A stretch of 14,927 nucleotides of DNA from an uncultured Lachnobacterium sp. (GTDB lineage Bacteria; Bacillota; Clostridia; Lachnospirales; Lachnospiraceae). This document shows positions 1-6,544 of the stretch, piece by piece (the first letter of the stretch is position 1; the number at the start of each line of letters is the position of its first letter). The position numbers and the translations under genes were made by a program. The stretch spans positions 1 to 14,927 of the forward strand of contig CALAST010000006.1 of the NCBI GenBank assembly GCA_937889225.1, written 5' to 3'. The notes under the pieces are model-generated. The model was not told the origin of the DNA. It saw nothing but the letters and a program-made list of their open reading frames with translations, and searched no databases.

Positions 1-1682
1 CGAACATTTATGAAATGCGTAAGACACATGGCATTTTCCCAGTCTATAAAATGATTGATACCTGTGCATCGGAATTTGAAAGCTATGTTCCTTATTTTTA
101 TTCTACTTATGAGGATGAAAATGAATCGATCGTGGAAGACAGGAAGAAAATCATTGTATTGGGTTCCGGTCCCATTCGTATCGGTCAGGGCGTGGAGTTT
201 GATTATTCCACGGTACATGCAGTGAAAACCATTAAAGAAGCCGGATATGAGGCGATCATCATCAATAATAATCCGGAAACTGTGTCTACGGATTATACCA
301 CATCCGACAAGCTGTATTTTGAGCCTCTTTGCGTAGAAGATGTTATGAATGTGATCGAAATGGAGAAGCCGGATGGAATTATTGCATCACTTGGCGGTCA
401 AACTGCAATCAACCTGGCAAATCTACTGCAGGAACGTGGGGTGAATCTGATTGGCACGGACTGTGCTGCAATCGAAAAAGCAGAAAACAGAGATGCTTTT
501 GAAAAGCTGTTGTCAGAGCTTTCTATCCCACAGCCGAAAGGACAGGCTGTAACGAATATAGAAGATGGCGTAAAAGCGGCAGAAGAGATCGGTTATCCGG
601 TGCTGGTACGTCCAAGCTTTGTACTTGGCGGAAGAGCCATGCAGATCGTGGCAAAGGAAGAACACCTGCGGCACTATCTGAAAACTGCGGTAGAGATTGA
701 TGAAGATAAACCGGTATTGGTAGACAAATACATCTGTGGGAAAGAAGTCGAAATTGATGCCATTTGTGACGGTACGGACGTATTTGTTCCGGGAATCATG
801 GAGTTGGTAGAAAGGACAGGGGTTCATTCCGGCGATTCCATCAGTGTATATCCGACGTTTAGCATTTCAGATAAGGTAAAGGCTACGATTTTGGACTATG
901 CGAAAAAACTAGGTATTGGCATTGGCATTGTGGGACTGTTTAATATCCAGTTTATCGTGGACAGACAGGAGAATGTATCTATCATTGAGGTAAATCCGCG
1001 TTCTTCAAGAACAGTTCCATTTTTGTCAAAAGCAACCGGATATCCATTGGCTGATATTGCAACGAAAGTCATTCTTGGAAAGAGCCTGAAGGAGCAGGGG
1101 ATTACTGTGAGCTATCCCGAAGAAAAGAAGAGGTGGTATGTGAAAGTGCCTGCATTTTCCTTTGCAAAGCTAAGTGGTATGGATGCTTACCTGTCACCCG
1201 AAATGAAATCAACGGGAGAAGCAATCGGATATGATAAGAAGCTTCACAGGGCAATGTATAAAGCCATGATTGCTTCCGGTATTCGTGTGCAGAATTATGG
1301 AACAGTCATTGTGACGCTTGCAGATGAGGATAAAGACGAAGCCCTTCCGCTTATCAGACGCTTTTATGATATGGGCTTTAATATAGAAGCAACCTCTCTT
1401 ACGGGAGAGCATTTGAAACAGCATGGAATCCGTACCCGTATACTGGGGAAACCATCGGAAGGAAGCAGTGAGATACTGGATGCGATCCGTGCAGGATACG
1501 TCAGCTATGTCATCAATACCCGTGCAATTCTTTCCGGTGTTCATTATGAAGATGGTGTTGCAATCCGAAGTGCGGCAACGCAGAATAATATAACCATGCT
1601 GACTTCTCTGGATACGGTAAAGGTACTTTTAGATGTGCTGGAGGAAGTGACCATTGGTGTATCTACGATAGATGCTGAATGA
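1..1682 (+). CDS. carB: Carbamoyl-phosphate synthase large subunit, C-terminal half (5' end outside window)
   Basis: This is the synthetase subunit that makes carbamoyl phosphate from ammonia (delivered by CarA), bicarbonate and two ATP, feeding arginine and pyrimidine synthesis in the cytosol. The frame is open from the window edge (first full codon at 3), so the ATG at 15 is internal. About 559 of the roughly 1,070 residues usual for CarB are present. Visible in order are the end of the oligomerisation domain, the second-half start KIIVLGSGPIRIGQGVEFDY, GGQTAINLA, the ATP-grasp segment VLVRPSFVLGGRAMQIV (about nt 600-650), the metal/ATP loop EVNPRSSRTVPF (about nt 987-1020), and from about nt 1290 the MGS-like allosteric domain (TVIVTLADEDKDEALPLI). 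It ends with TGA at 1680. No defect is seen in the part shown. Codon use is more GC-rich than in genes after 4.1 kb. The identification is secure. Confidence 0.97.
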   Translation, partial: NIYEMRKTHGIFPVYKMIDTCASEFESYVPYFYSTYEDENESIVEDRKKIIVLGSGPIRIGQGVEFDYSTVHAVKTIKEAGYEAIIINNNPETVSTDYTTSDKLYFEPLCVEDVMNVIEMEKPDGIIASLGGQTAINLANLLQERGVNLIGTDCAAIEKAENRDAFEKLLSELSIPQPKGQAVTNIEDGVKAAEEIGYPVLVRPSFVLGGRAMQIVAKEEHLRHYLKTAVEIDEDKPVLVDKYICGKEVEIDAICDGTDVFVPGIMELVERTGVHSGDSISVYPTFSISDKVKATILDYAKKLGIGIGIVGLFNIQFIVDRQENVSIIEVNPRSSRTVPFLSKATGYPLADIATKVILGKSLKEQGITVSYPEEKKRWYVKVPAFSFAKLSGMDAYLSPEMKSTGEAIGYDKKLHRAMYKAMIASGIRVQNYGTVIVTLADEDKDEALPLIRRFYDMGFNIEATSLTGEHLKQHGIRTRILGKPSEGSSEILDAIRAGYVSYVINTRAILSGVHYEDGVAIRSAATQNNITMLTSLDTVKVLLDVLEEVTIGVSTIDAE

Positions 1683-1700
1683 AAGGATTGCCTGAAAAAA

Positions 1701-1811
1701 ATGTGCAAGGAAAATGTCAGCGTTTGCATGGCAAGCTATAATGAGGCATTGTATATATGGGAGTATCTATCAAGGGTATTAGATACTGAATCATACAGGG
1801 AGGAGAATAAA
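1701..1811 (+). pseudogene. Possible glycosyltransferase family 2 N-terminal remnant, in frame with dapL
   Basis: The dapL frame stays open upstream of its likely start, back to an ATG at 1701. The extra 37 codons include NVSVCMASYNEALYI, which resembles the N-terminal strand of GT2 glycosyltransferases (typically VSVCMATYNG..YI). No DapL protein that I know carries such an extension, and the stretch ends at the strong Shine-Dalgarno of dapL. I infer a leftover 5' end of a lost gene. Chance resemblance over about 15 residues is the main alternative. Confidence 0.25.
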
Positions 1812-2999
1812 ATGATCAGACCAAATATGCATTACAGCGAATTAAAAGATTCCTATCTTTTTTACAATATTGCTCAGAAAACAAAGGCTTATGTAGAACA
1901 GCATCCGCAAGCAAAGCTTTTAAGAATGGGTATTGGAGATGTTTCACTGCCATTATGTGATGCCGTAATCAAGGCATTGCATGAGGCTGTGGATGATCAG
2001 GCTTCAAAAGAAAGTTTTCATGGATATATGCCTGAGTGCGGAGCCCCGTTTTTGAGGGAGACCATTGCGAAGTATTATGAAAATAGAGGCGTTTCTTTGT
2101 CCGCAGACGAGGTGTTCGTTTCAAGTGGAGCAAGCGATGAGCTTGGGGATATTTTAGACTTGTTTGAACGTTCCGGTTCTGCATTGGTAATTGAGCCGGC
2201 TTATCCGGCGTATGTGGATGCGAATGTGATGGCAGGAAGGAAGATTGTACATCTGGCTTCCGGGGAAGAAAACAGCTTTTTGCCTGAGCCGAGCGAAGAA
2301 ATAAAAGCAGACCTACTCTATATATGCTCACCAAACAATCCTACCGGAGCTGTTTTTTCACGTAATCAGCTTCAGGCATGGGTAGATTTTGCAAATGAGA
2401 ACGGTTCCGTGATTCTCTTTGATGCGGCATATGAGGCTTTTATTGAGGATGAAACTCTTCCGCATAGTATTTTTGAACTGGATGGAGCAAAAACATGTGC
2501 GATTGAAATCTGCTCGCTGTCAAAGACTGCCGGTTTTACGGGAACCAGACTTGGATATACGGTAATACCAAAAGCGTTAGAACGCAATGGAATGAACTTG
2601 AATAAAATGTGGGTGCGCAATCGTACAACAAAGACAAATGGTGTGTCTTACATTATTCAGAAAGGTGGGGCAGCAGTTTTTACGGAGGAAGGACAGAAAC
2701 AGATTCACGAAAACATTCGGATATATAAGAAAAATGCGAAGGTTCTAATGGAAGCCTTTGACAAACTTGGAATCTGGTATTGCGGCGGAAAGAATGCTCC
2801 ATATATCTGGATGAAGTGTCCAAACGGAATGGGAAGCTGGGAGTTTTTTGATTATCTGTTACATGAAATTCAGGTTGTGGGAACACCGGGAGAAGGGTTT
2901 GGAGCCTGTGGAGAAGGCTATTTCCGGTTTTCAACTTTTGGCTCACCGGAAGATACAAAAGAAGCGGCAGAAAGGCTTGTAAAGCTGCTTTCAAAATGA
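1812..2999 (+). CDS. dapL: LL-diaminopimelate aminotransferase (DapL)-like PLP enzyme
   Basis: Fold type I PLP aminotransferase, 395 residues, matching the DapL family in length and sequence order. DapL converts tetrahydrodipicolinate plus glutamate to LL-diaminopimelate for lysine and peptidoglycan synthesis. Visible motifs are the N-terminal SYLFYNIA and LLRMGIGDVSLPL, the segment EPAYPAYVDANVMAGR, CSPNNPTGAV, LFDAAYEAFI, the PLP lysine motif SLSKTAGFTGTRLGY (Lys at about residue 238), RTTKTNGVSYI, NAPYIWMKCP and the C-terminal GEGYFRFSTFG. The start at 1812 is chosen because AGGGAGGAG lies just upstream; the ATG at 1701 has no comparable site and would add a non-family extension. The cofactor-loop region reads SSGASDELGD where classical DapL usually has a DGAK-type sequence, so a divergent DapL or related aminotransferase cannot be excluded. 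The stop overlaps sequence leading straight into the nadE remnant, suggesting they were one operon. Confidence 0.85.
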   Translation: MIRPNMHYSELKDSYLFYNIAQKTKAYVEQHPQAKLLRMGIGDVSLPLCDAVIKALHEAVDDQASKESFHGYMPECGAPFLRETIAKYYENRGVSLSADEVFVSSGASDELGDILDLFERSGSALVIEPAYPAYVDANVMAGRKIVHLASGEENSFLPEPSEEIKADLLYICSPNNPTGAVFSRNQLQAWVDFANENGSVILFDAAYEAFIEDETLPHSIFELDGAKTCAIEICSLSKTAGFTGTRLGYTVIPKALERNGMNLNKMWVRNRTTKTNGVSYIIQKGGAAVFTEEGQKQIHENIRIYKKNAKVLMEAFDKLGIWYCGGKNAPYIWMKCPNGMGSWEFFDYLLHEIQVVGTPGEGFGACGEGYFRFSTFGSPEDTKEAAERLVKLLSK

Positions 3000-3016
3000 G
3001 AAAAGAGGTGCAGGAT

Positions 3017-3570
3017 ATGTTCGATGCAGGAAAGGTAACAAAGGACTGTATTGACTGGATCAGAGATTTTTTTGAACAGAACGGACAGGACTGTAATGCA
3101 GTTGTAGGAATTTCCGGTGGAAAAGATAGTTCTGTTGTAGCCGCTTTATGTGTGGAAGCACTGGGAATAATCTTCCAGCCAGAGTGCGTATGACAACATT
3201 GTATGCAGTATCACAAAGCATGAATGGCAGGGTGGCAAATACCTGTAATTTGTCCGAGGACTGGGTTGGATATGCAACCCGCTATGGTGATGGTGCTGGT
3301 GATTTCAGCCCACTGTGTAATCTGACTGTTACAGAGGTTAAGAAGATTGGAATGGAGTTGGGACTGCCTGCAGAACTGGTTGAAAAGACTCCTATTGATG
3401 GACTTTGCGGGAAAACAGATGAGGAAAATCTGGGGTTTACCTATGCAGAGCTGGATGAGTATATAAGACATGGCGTTATAAAGAATATGGAAACAAAGGC
3501 ACGGATAGATTCGCTGCATCATAGAAATCAGTTTAAAATTGAGCCGATGCCAGGATTTGTATATAAATAA
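3017..3570 (+). pseudogene. nadE: NAD+ synthase (ammonia-dependent NadE), internally deleted and frameshifted
   Basis: NadE amidates nicotinate adenine dinucleotide to NAD+. The 5' part (frame of 3017, stop at 3193) encodes an N-terminus with the PP-loop VVGISGGKDSSVVAALCVEALG. The 3' part, in a different frame to 3570, encodes NLPARVRMTTLYAVSQSMNG, RVANTCNLSEDWVGYATRYG, DGAGDFSPL and GLCGKTDEENLGFTYAELD, all typical of NadE. The join is near 3165-3175. From memory of intact family members, about 60-75 residues between the PP-loop helix and NLPAR are absent, and the junction is out of frame. The start at 3017 has AAGAGGTG upstream; an ATG at 2996 overlapping the dapL stop (ATGA) is the alternative. 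An ATG at 3148 could in principle restart translation of the 3' part, but that fragment lacks the ATP site. An intact copy elsewhere is expected. Confidence 0.88.
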
Positions 3571-3593
3571 CTGAATATTAACAGCGTTCTGAA

Positions 3594-3640
3594 GAAAACG
3601 GGTGATGACTGATAGTTGCCATCCGGTTTCTGGTTTTTAG
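3594..3640 (+). terminator. Possible terminator after the dapL-nadE remnant
   Basis: An imperfect hairpin pairs GAAAACGGGTG (3594-3604) with CATCCGGTTTC (3620-3630), with single-base bulges and a G-T pair, and is followed by TGGTTTTT. It lies 24 bases after the nadE stop. The stem is irregular and the T-tract short, so this is only a plausible rho-independent terminator. Confidence 0.4.
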
Positions 3641-3742
3641 GGAAAAGTCAAAATCTAACCTGAACGTGGTTATAAAATGATGTTGATTGGGTTGTTTTCT
3701 GGTCTGTAAGAAAGGTCTGTCCATTGCTATGATTTATTTTGG

Positions 3743-3937
3743 AAAAGAAGTGCAAATCGTGGAAAACGACAGAAAAAATATAAATATACTGCAAGATTGG
3801 AGCAGAGATTGCAGGAACTTCAGAGCAGACAGGAAATATAGGAGGAGAATAACCAACAGATAGAAAAGAATATCAGTCAGTTAAAATGTTATACCGATCA
3901 GATGGAACTTACGGAAGAAATAAAGTATAAGTGCTAA
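3743..3937 (+). pseudogene. Decayed coiled-coil fragment with internal stop
   Basis: One frame reads through 65 codons with a single in-frame TAG at 3839 and a final TAA at 3935. The peptide is heptad-like and polar: TARLEQRLQELQSRQEI, stop, EENNQQIEKNISQLKCYTDQ, then MELTEEIKYKC. There is no start codon with a ribosome binding site. The spacing of a coil followed by YTDQMELTEEI recalls the C-terminal coiled coil of large serine recombinases, where a tyrosine/threonine-containing coil precedes an ELT.E motif, but this is a weak, from-memory resemblance. I read it as the tail of a dead gene, possibly from a lost mobile element; family unproven. Confidence 0.3.
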
Positions 3938-4162
3938 GTAAGAGGATTTGTTTATATTGAGAGATTGATAAAAAAGAAAAAAGAATCCTAAGTTTAAAGA
4001 TAAAAAAATCCGAAAATTGACCGATAATATATTGTATAAATCTTTTTTTTGATTTAAAATGATAGATAATAAAGTATCATAAAAAGGCTTTGCCATGAGC
4101 CGTGTCTGTTGGTGGGATATGGGAGTATATAAAGTGAATGCTTGCAAGAAGGGGGAAAATTT
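3938..4162. other. AT-rich gene-free stretch
   Basis: With 3571-3742 this makes up the rest of a nearly 600-base stretch lacking an intact gene. It is very AT-rich with A and T homopolymer runs (for example T8 at 4043). A TTGACC at 4017 looks like a -35 element, but no -10 lies 16-18 bases downstream, so I do not call a promoter for the next gene. No RNA gene or clear hairpin was recognised. Confidence 0.5.
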
Positions 4163-5224
4163 ATGAAGATAGATAAAATAAATAATGACACATCCATAAG
4201 AATAGAAGAAAAAAATATTCGTGAGATAAATGCGAATTACCAAACGGAAAGCAAGGCAAAAGAAGCACTTTCATCAGAAAAGCACACAGAGAAAACTGAT
4301 GCAATTGAAGTACGTAAAAAACAGGCACAAAAAGATGCTATGAAAATTGCACATGATACTTGGGAGGTAGGGCGTGTTATTGAACATGAGCCAAAAGTGA
4401 AAAATAACGTTTCTTCTGTAAAACGAGAAAAAATAGAAAATATTCAAGTATCATTTGAGTCTGAGCAGAAGAATATGCAAGCTGCACCAAAAAATCAAAA
4501 GGAACAGCTGCAAATGGAACCTGAAGCAGAAAAAGAAGATGCAAAAACCATAACGGAAAAAGACAAACAGCAAATCAGACTGGATGTAGAGACCGAGAGA
4601 CCGGAAATTGCACGAAAGGCGAAGGAGACATCACAAACCAGAGTGGCAGAAGAAACTATGCCAATTAAAACCAATACAGAGCAGCAAACGCAGCAAGTTG
4701 AACTCGAAACAGAAAATCAGGATACAAAGATTTCTGCTGTATTAGAAACAGAAACAAAGAAACAAGAGTCACAAACGTCATCTTCATCAGAAGCAAAAGA
4801 GAACTTCCAAACAGAAGAAAAAGGTGCTCAGGAAGAAAAAAGCTATTTTGAGCAGGTGAAGGAAGAACAGGCACAGAAAGAAGAAAAAAGTGCCAAGCTT
4901 AGAGAAGAAGAATTAAGAAAACAGGAACAAAAAGAAATCGAGCAAAAAGAAGTCTTACAGAAAGAAATCGCAGAAGAAGAACTGGAAAAAGAAATTAAAA
5001 AAGAAGAACAGCAGCAAATTGAAGAAAAAGAACAGGAAGAAGAACAGACTCGCAAGGAAGAACTTCGAGCAGAAATGATGGAAGATATGTCTAAGACATT
5101 AGAGAAGGTAGCTGTCATGGATGGCATACAAAATGGTGTGTATGACAAGGTCGAGGATTTGCTGGATGAACGAGTTCTTCTGGAAGAAGATGTAAAAGGT
5201 ATTATTATTGATGAAAATATTTAG
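4163..5224 (+). CDS. Unrecognised E/K/Q-rich low-complexity protein
   Basis: A 353-residue protein dominated by Glu, Lys and Gln. I do not recognise the family with confidence. There is no signal peptide, membrane segment or cysteine. Three parts are visible: an N-terminal region (about 1-75) with a more ordinary stretch KKQAQKDAMKIAHDTWEVGR; a long polar middle; and, from about residue 215 to 300, an almost pure charged helix (EEKSAKLREEELRKQEQKEI, EEQQQIEEKEQEEEQTRKEE) likely to be a single alpha helix or coiled coil. The C-terminus (about 305-353) is again ordinary, with VAVMDGIQNGVYDKVEDLLD. The K-K-Q-A-Q-K-x-A-M-K-I segment resembles, from memory, hypothetical proteins in flagellated Lachnospiraceae. 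The start at 4163 follows GAAGGGGG; an upstream TTG at 4142 is less likely. It stands alone between decayed sequence and a strong terminator. Confidence 0.75.
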   Translation: MKIDKINNDTSIRIEEKNIREINANYQTESKAKEALSSEKHTEKTDAIEVRKKQAQKDAMKIAHDTWEVGRVIEHEPKVKNNVSSVKREKIENIQVSFESEQKNMQAAPKNQKEQLQMEPEAEKEDAKTITEKDKQQIRLDVETERPEIARKAKETSQTRVAEETMPIKTNTEQQTQQVELETENQDTKISAVLETETKKQESQTSSSSEAKENFQTEEKGAQEEKSYFEQVKEEQAQKEEKSAKLREEELRKQEQKEIEQKEVLQKEIAEEELEKEIKKEEQQQIEEKEQEEEQTRKEELRAEMMEDMSKTLEKVAVMDGIQNGVYDKVEDLLDERVLLEEDVKGIIIDENI

Positions 5225-5230
5225 GTTAAG

Positions 5231-5270
5231 TAAAAATCCATTTGCGAAGCAAATTTTACATGGATTTTTA
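5231..5270 (+). terminator. Strong intrinsic terminator after the E/K-rich gene
   Basis: Outer arms TAAAAATCCAT (5231-5241) and ATGGATTTTTA (5260-5270) are near-perfect complements. Inside them TTTGC-GAA-GCAAA forms a second stem. The 3' arm ends in a T-run, and the 5' arm carries the matching A-run, so it may act in both directions. It begins 6 bases after the stop codon. Confidence 0.8.
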
Positions 5271-5271
5271 C

Positions 5272-5300
5272 ATATTACTGGTCATGTTGGACAGTAATAT
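5272..5300. repeat. Palindromic element, copy A (TTACTGGTCATGT core)
   Basis: ATATTACTG (5272-5280) is the perfect inverted complement of CAGTAATAT (5292-5300), with the loop GTCATGTTGGA. A closely similar element lies at 12130-12157; both share TTACTGGTCATGT followed 4-5 bases later by ACAGTAA. It sits just 11 bases before the -35 box of the cysE operon, so it may be an operator, or a member of a dispersed intergenic palindrome family. Confidence 0.6.
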
Positions 5301-5311
5301 ATTTAGTTTTC

Positions 5312-5340
5312 TTGACAAAAGAATTGTTTTTGCATAGAAT
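5312..5340 (+). promoter_or_regulatory. SigA-type promoter of the T-box/cysE operon
   Basis: TTGACA (5312-5317), a 17-base spacer and TAGAAT (5335-5340) fit the housekeeping consensus at 11 of 12 positions. Transcription would begin near 5347, shortly before Stem I of the T-box leader. Confidence 0.8.
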
Positions 5341-5346
5341 AAACTA

Positions 5347-5681
5347 TAGCTTTGTAAATATGTCAAAGGCTTAGAACGGAAAGAGTAGGAAATAGAATAA
5401 GACAAAAGAGAGAAGCTGTCACCGGCTGAAAACAGCTTTGGTCTTTGTTTTTCGAAAGTGCATCCGGGAGCTGATTTGGTGAGCGTTAGTTAGCCGAATA
5501 CGTTTGCACACGTTACGTGTATCAAGGAAGTATGGATTTTAACCGAATCAAGAACGTCCCCCCCCCATTTCAAGTTTGTGAAGCACTAAGTGGTGGGTAG
5601 TTCTTTACAATCTATACTTTAAATTAGAGTGGAACCACGGATTACTTCGTCTCTTAATTACGATGAAGTAATCCTTTTTTT
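5347..5681 (+). promoter_or_regulatory. T-box leader sensing uncharged tRNA-Cys
   Basis: A leader RNA that binds uncharged tRNA and allows readthrough when cysteine is scarce. Stem I base pairs CGGA (5377-5380) with TCCG (5463-5466); its upper part contains AGAGAG and a distal hairpin (AGCTG...CAGCT). On the 3' side GAAAG precedes the specifier TGC (5459-5461), a Cys codon, followed by the usual A. Stem III pairs AAGAAC with GTTCTT around a nine-C tract (5558-5566). The T-box motif AGAGTGGAACCACGG lies at 5626-5640. The antiterminator forms from AATTAGAG (5622-5629) with CTCTTAATT (5651-5659), the bulge TGGAACC (5630-5636), and ACG with CGT (5637-5639, 5648-5650). The bulge base A after TGG would pair with discriminator U73, which is that of tRNA-Cys. 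Specifier, discriminator and the downstream cysE-cysS genes agree. Confidence 0.93.
5639..5681 (+). terminator. T-box-controlled intrinsic terminator
   Basis: GGATTACTTCGTC (5639-5651) pairs with GATGAAGTAATCC (5662-5674), 13 pairs with one G-T, followed by seven Ts. It shares 5639-5659 with the antiterminator, so the two folds are mutually exclusive. Confidence 0.92.
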
Positions 5682-5739
5682 ATCAGAATAAGAAAGTTTC
5701 ATTAAAAAAATAAAGCAAAATAAAAGGAGATTCTTTGCT

Positions 5740-6426
5740 ATGGGATTTATCAAAAACATCAAAGAAGAAATCAATATTATTCGAGAGAGAGACCCGGCGA
5801 TTCACTCCAACTGGGAAGTTCTGTTATACCCAAGTTTTAAAGCAGTTATGATGTACCGACAAGCACACAAACTATATGAAAATGGACATTTCTTTTTGGC
5901 AAGATGGTTGTCACAAAAAGCAGTTCGAAAAACCGGAATTGAGATTCATCCGGGTGCAAAAATCGGAAAAGGACTGTTTATTGACCATGGTTCCGGTGTT
6001 ATTATAGGGGAAACAACCATTATTGGTGATAACTGTACCTTGTATCAGGGCGTAACGCTTGGTGGTACAGGAAAAGAGCAGGGGAAACGTCATCCGACTC
6101 TTGGCAACAATGTTATGGTAAGTGCCGGAGCAAAAGTGTTAGGTTCTTTTACAATTGGTGATAATAGTAAAATCGGTGCAGGAAGCGTTGTTTTAGAGGC
6201 AGTTCCGCCAAACTCTACAGTAGTCGGTATTCCGGGCAGAGTCGTAAAAAGAAATAAACAGACACTCCCACAAGAAGAATTAGACCACGGAAATCTGCCG
6301 AACCCTGTTCAGGATGACATTACCTGCATGGAATTAAATGAGGTAGAATTAGGGAAACGTGTAGATATGTTAGAAAAAGAAATTGAGCAATTGAAGATGT
6401 TGCTTAGTTATCAGACAGCAAAATAA
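5740..6426 (+). CDS. cysE: Serine O-acetyltransferase
   Basis: Transfers acetyl from acetyl-CoA to L-serine, giving O-acetylserine, the precursor that cysteine synthase sulfhydrylates. The 228-residue length fits the short Gram-positive CysE form. A helical N-terminus (ERDPAIHSNWEVLLYPSFKA) precedes a left-handed beta-helix of hexapeptide repeats from about residue 67 to 165 (IEIHPGAKIGKGLFIDHGSG, VIIGETTIIGDNCTLYQGVT). Catalytic Asp83-His84 (IDHGSG) and His118 (GKRHPTLGNN) are present, as is the C-terminal acetyl-CoA loop ending VVGIPGRVVK. The tail after about 175 ends in a short coiled coil (LGKRVDMLEKEIEQLKMLLS). The ATG at 5740 follows AAAAGGAG with a 10-base spacer. It is the first gene under the Cys T-box, so it is induced on cysteine starvation; cysS follows 118 bases later. 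Confidence 0.96.
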   Translation: MGFIKNIKEEINIIRERDPAIHSNWEVLLYPSFKAVMMYRQAHKLYENGHFFLARWLSQKAVRKTGIEIHPGAKIGKGLFIDHGSGVIIGETTIIGDNCTLYQGVTLGGTGKEQGKRHPTLGNNVMVSAGAKVLGSFTIGDNSKIGAGSVVLEAVPPNSTVVGIPGRVVKRNKQTLPQEELDHGNLPNPVQDDITCMELNEVELGKRVDMLEKEIEQLKMLLSYQTAK

Positions 6427-6432
6427 ATTCAC

Positions 6433-6460
6433 TTGATATAAAAAGGGTTGCAATTATGAT
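6433..6460 (+). promoter_or_regulatory. Possible internal promoter for cysS
   Basis: TTGATA (6433-6438), a 16-base spacer and TATGAT (6455-6460) match the housekeeping consensus at 10 of 12 positions. It would give cysS some T-box-independent expression. The -10 overlaps the 5' arm of a long hairpin, so the match may be fortuitous. Confidence 0.4.
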
Positions 6461-6520
6461 AGTTTTATGTGAGGATTTATTATTTTGATAAAACAAGCAT
6501 GGATTATCATGACCGCAACC
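6446..6520 (+). repeat. Long two-tier inverted repeat between cysE and cysS
   Basis: GGTTGCAATTATGATA (6446-6461) pairs with TATCATGACCGCAACC (6505-6520), the ends and middle being perfect and the joint imperfect. Nested inside, GTTTTAT (6462-6468) pairs with ATAAAAC (6488-6494). The 75-base structure fills most of the gap and has no T-tract, so it is not a normal terminator. It may be an mRNA processing or stability element, or a small dispersed repeat. Confidence 0.55.
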
Positions 6521-6544
6521 ATAATTTGAAAGGAGAAAACACTA

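Noticed and set aside
4017..4045. Promoter for the E/K-rich gene starting from TTGACC at 4017
   Set aside because: The nearest TATAAA (4035-4040) is only 12 bases away and nothing like a -10 lies at 16-18 bases.
4843..5148. Minus-strand open frame of about 100 codons, Ser/Cys/Phe rich
   Set aside because: It is the mirror of the GAA/AAA-rich repeats of the E/K-rich gene (TTC, TCT, TTT codons); composition alone explains it.
4200..5200. Possible tandem repeat array in the E/K-rich gene
   Set aside because: The GAAGAAAAA-type sequence is repetitive in composition, but I find no fixed period or repeated unit, and no spacers of constant length, so neither a true tandem array nor a CRISPR array.
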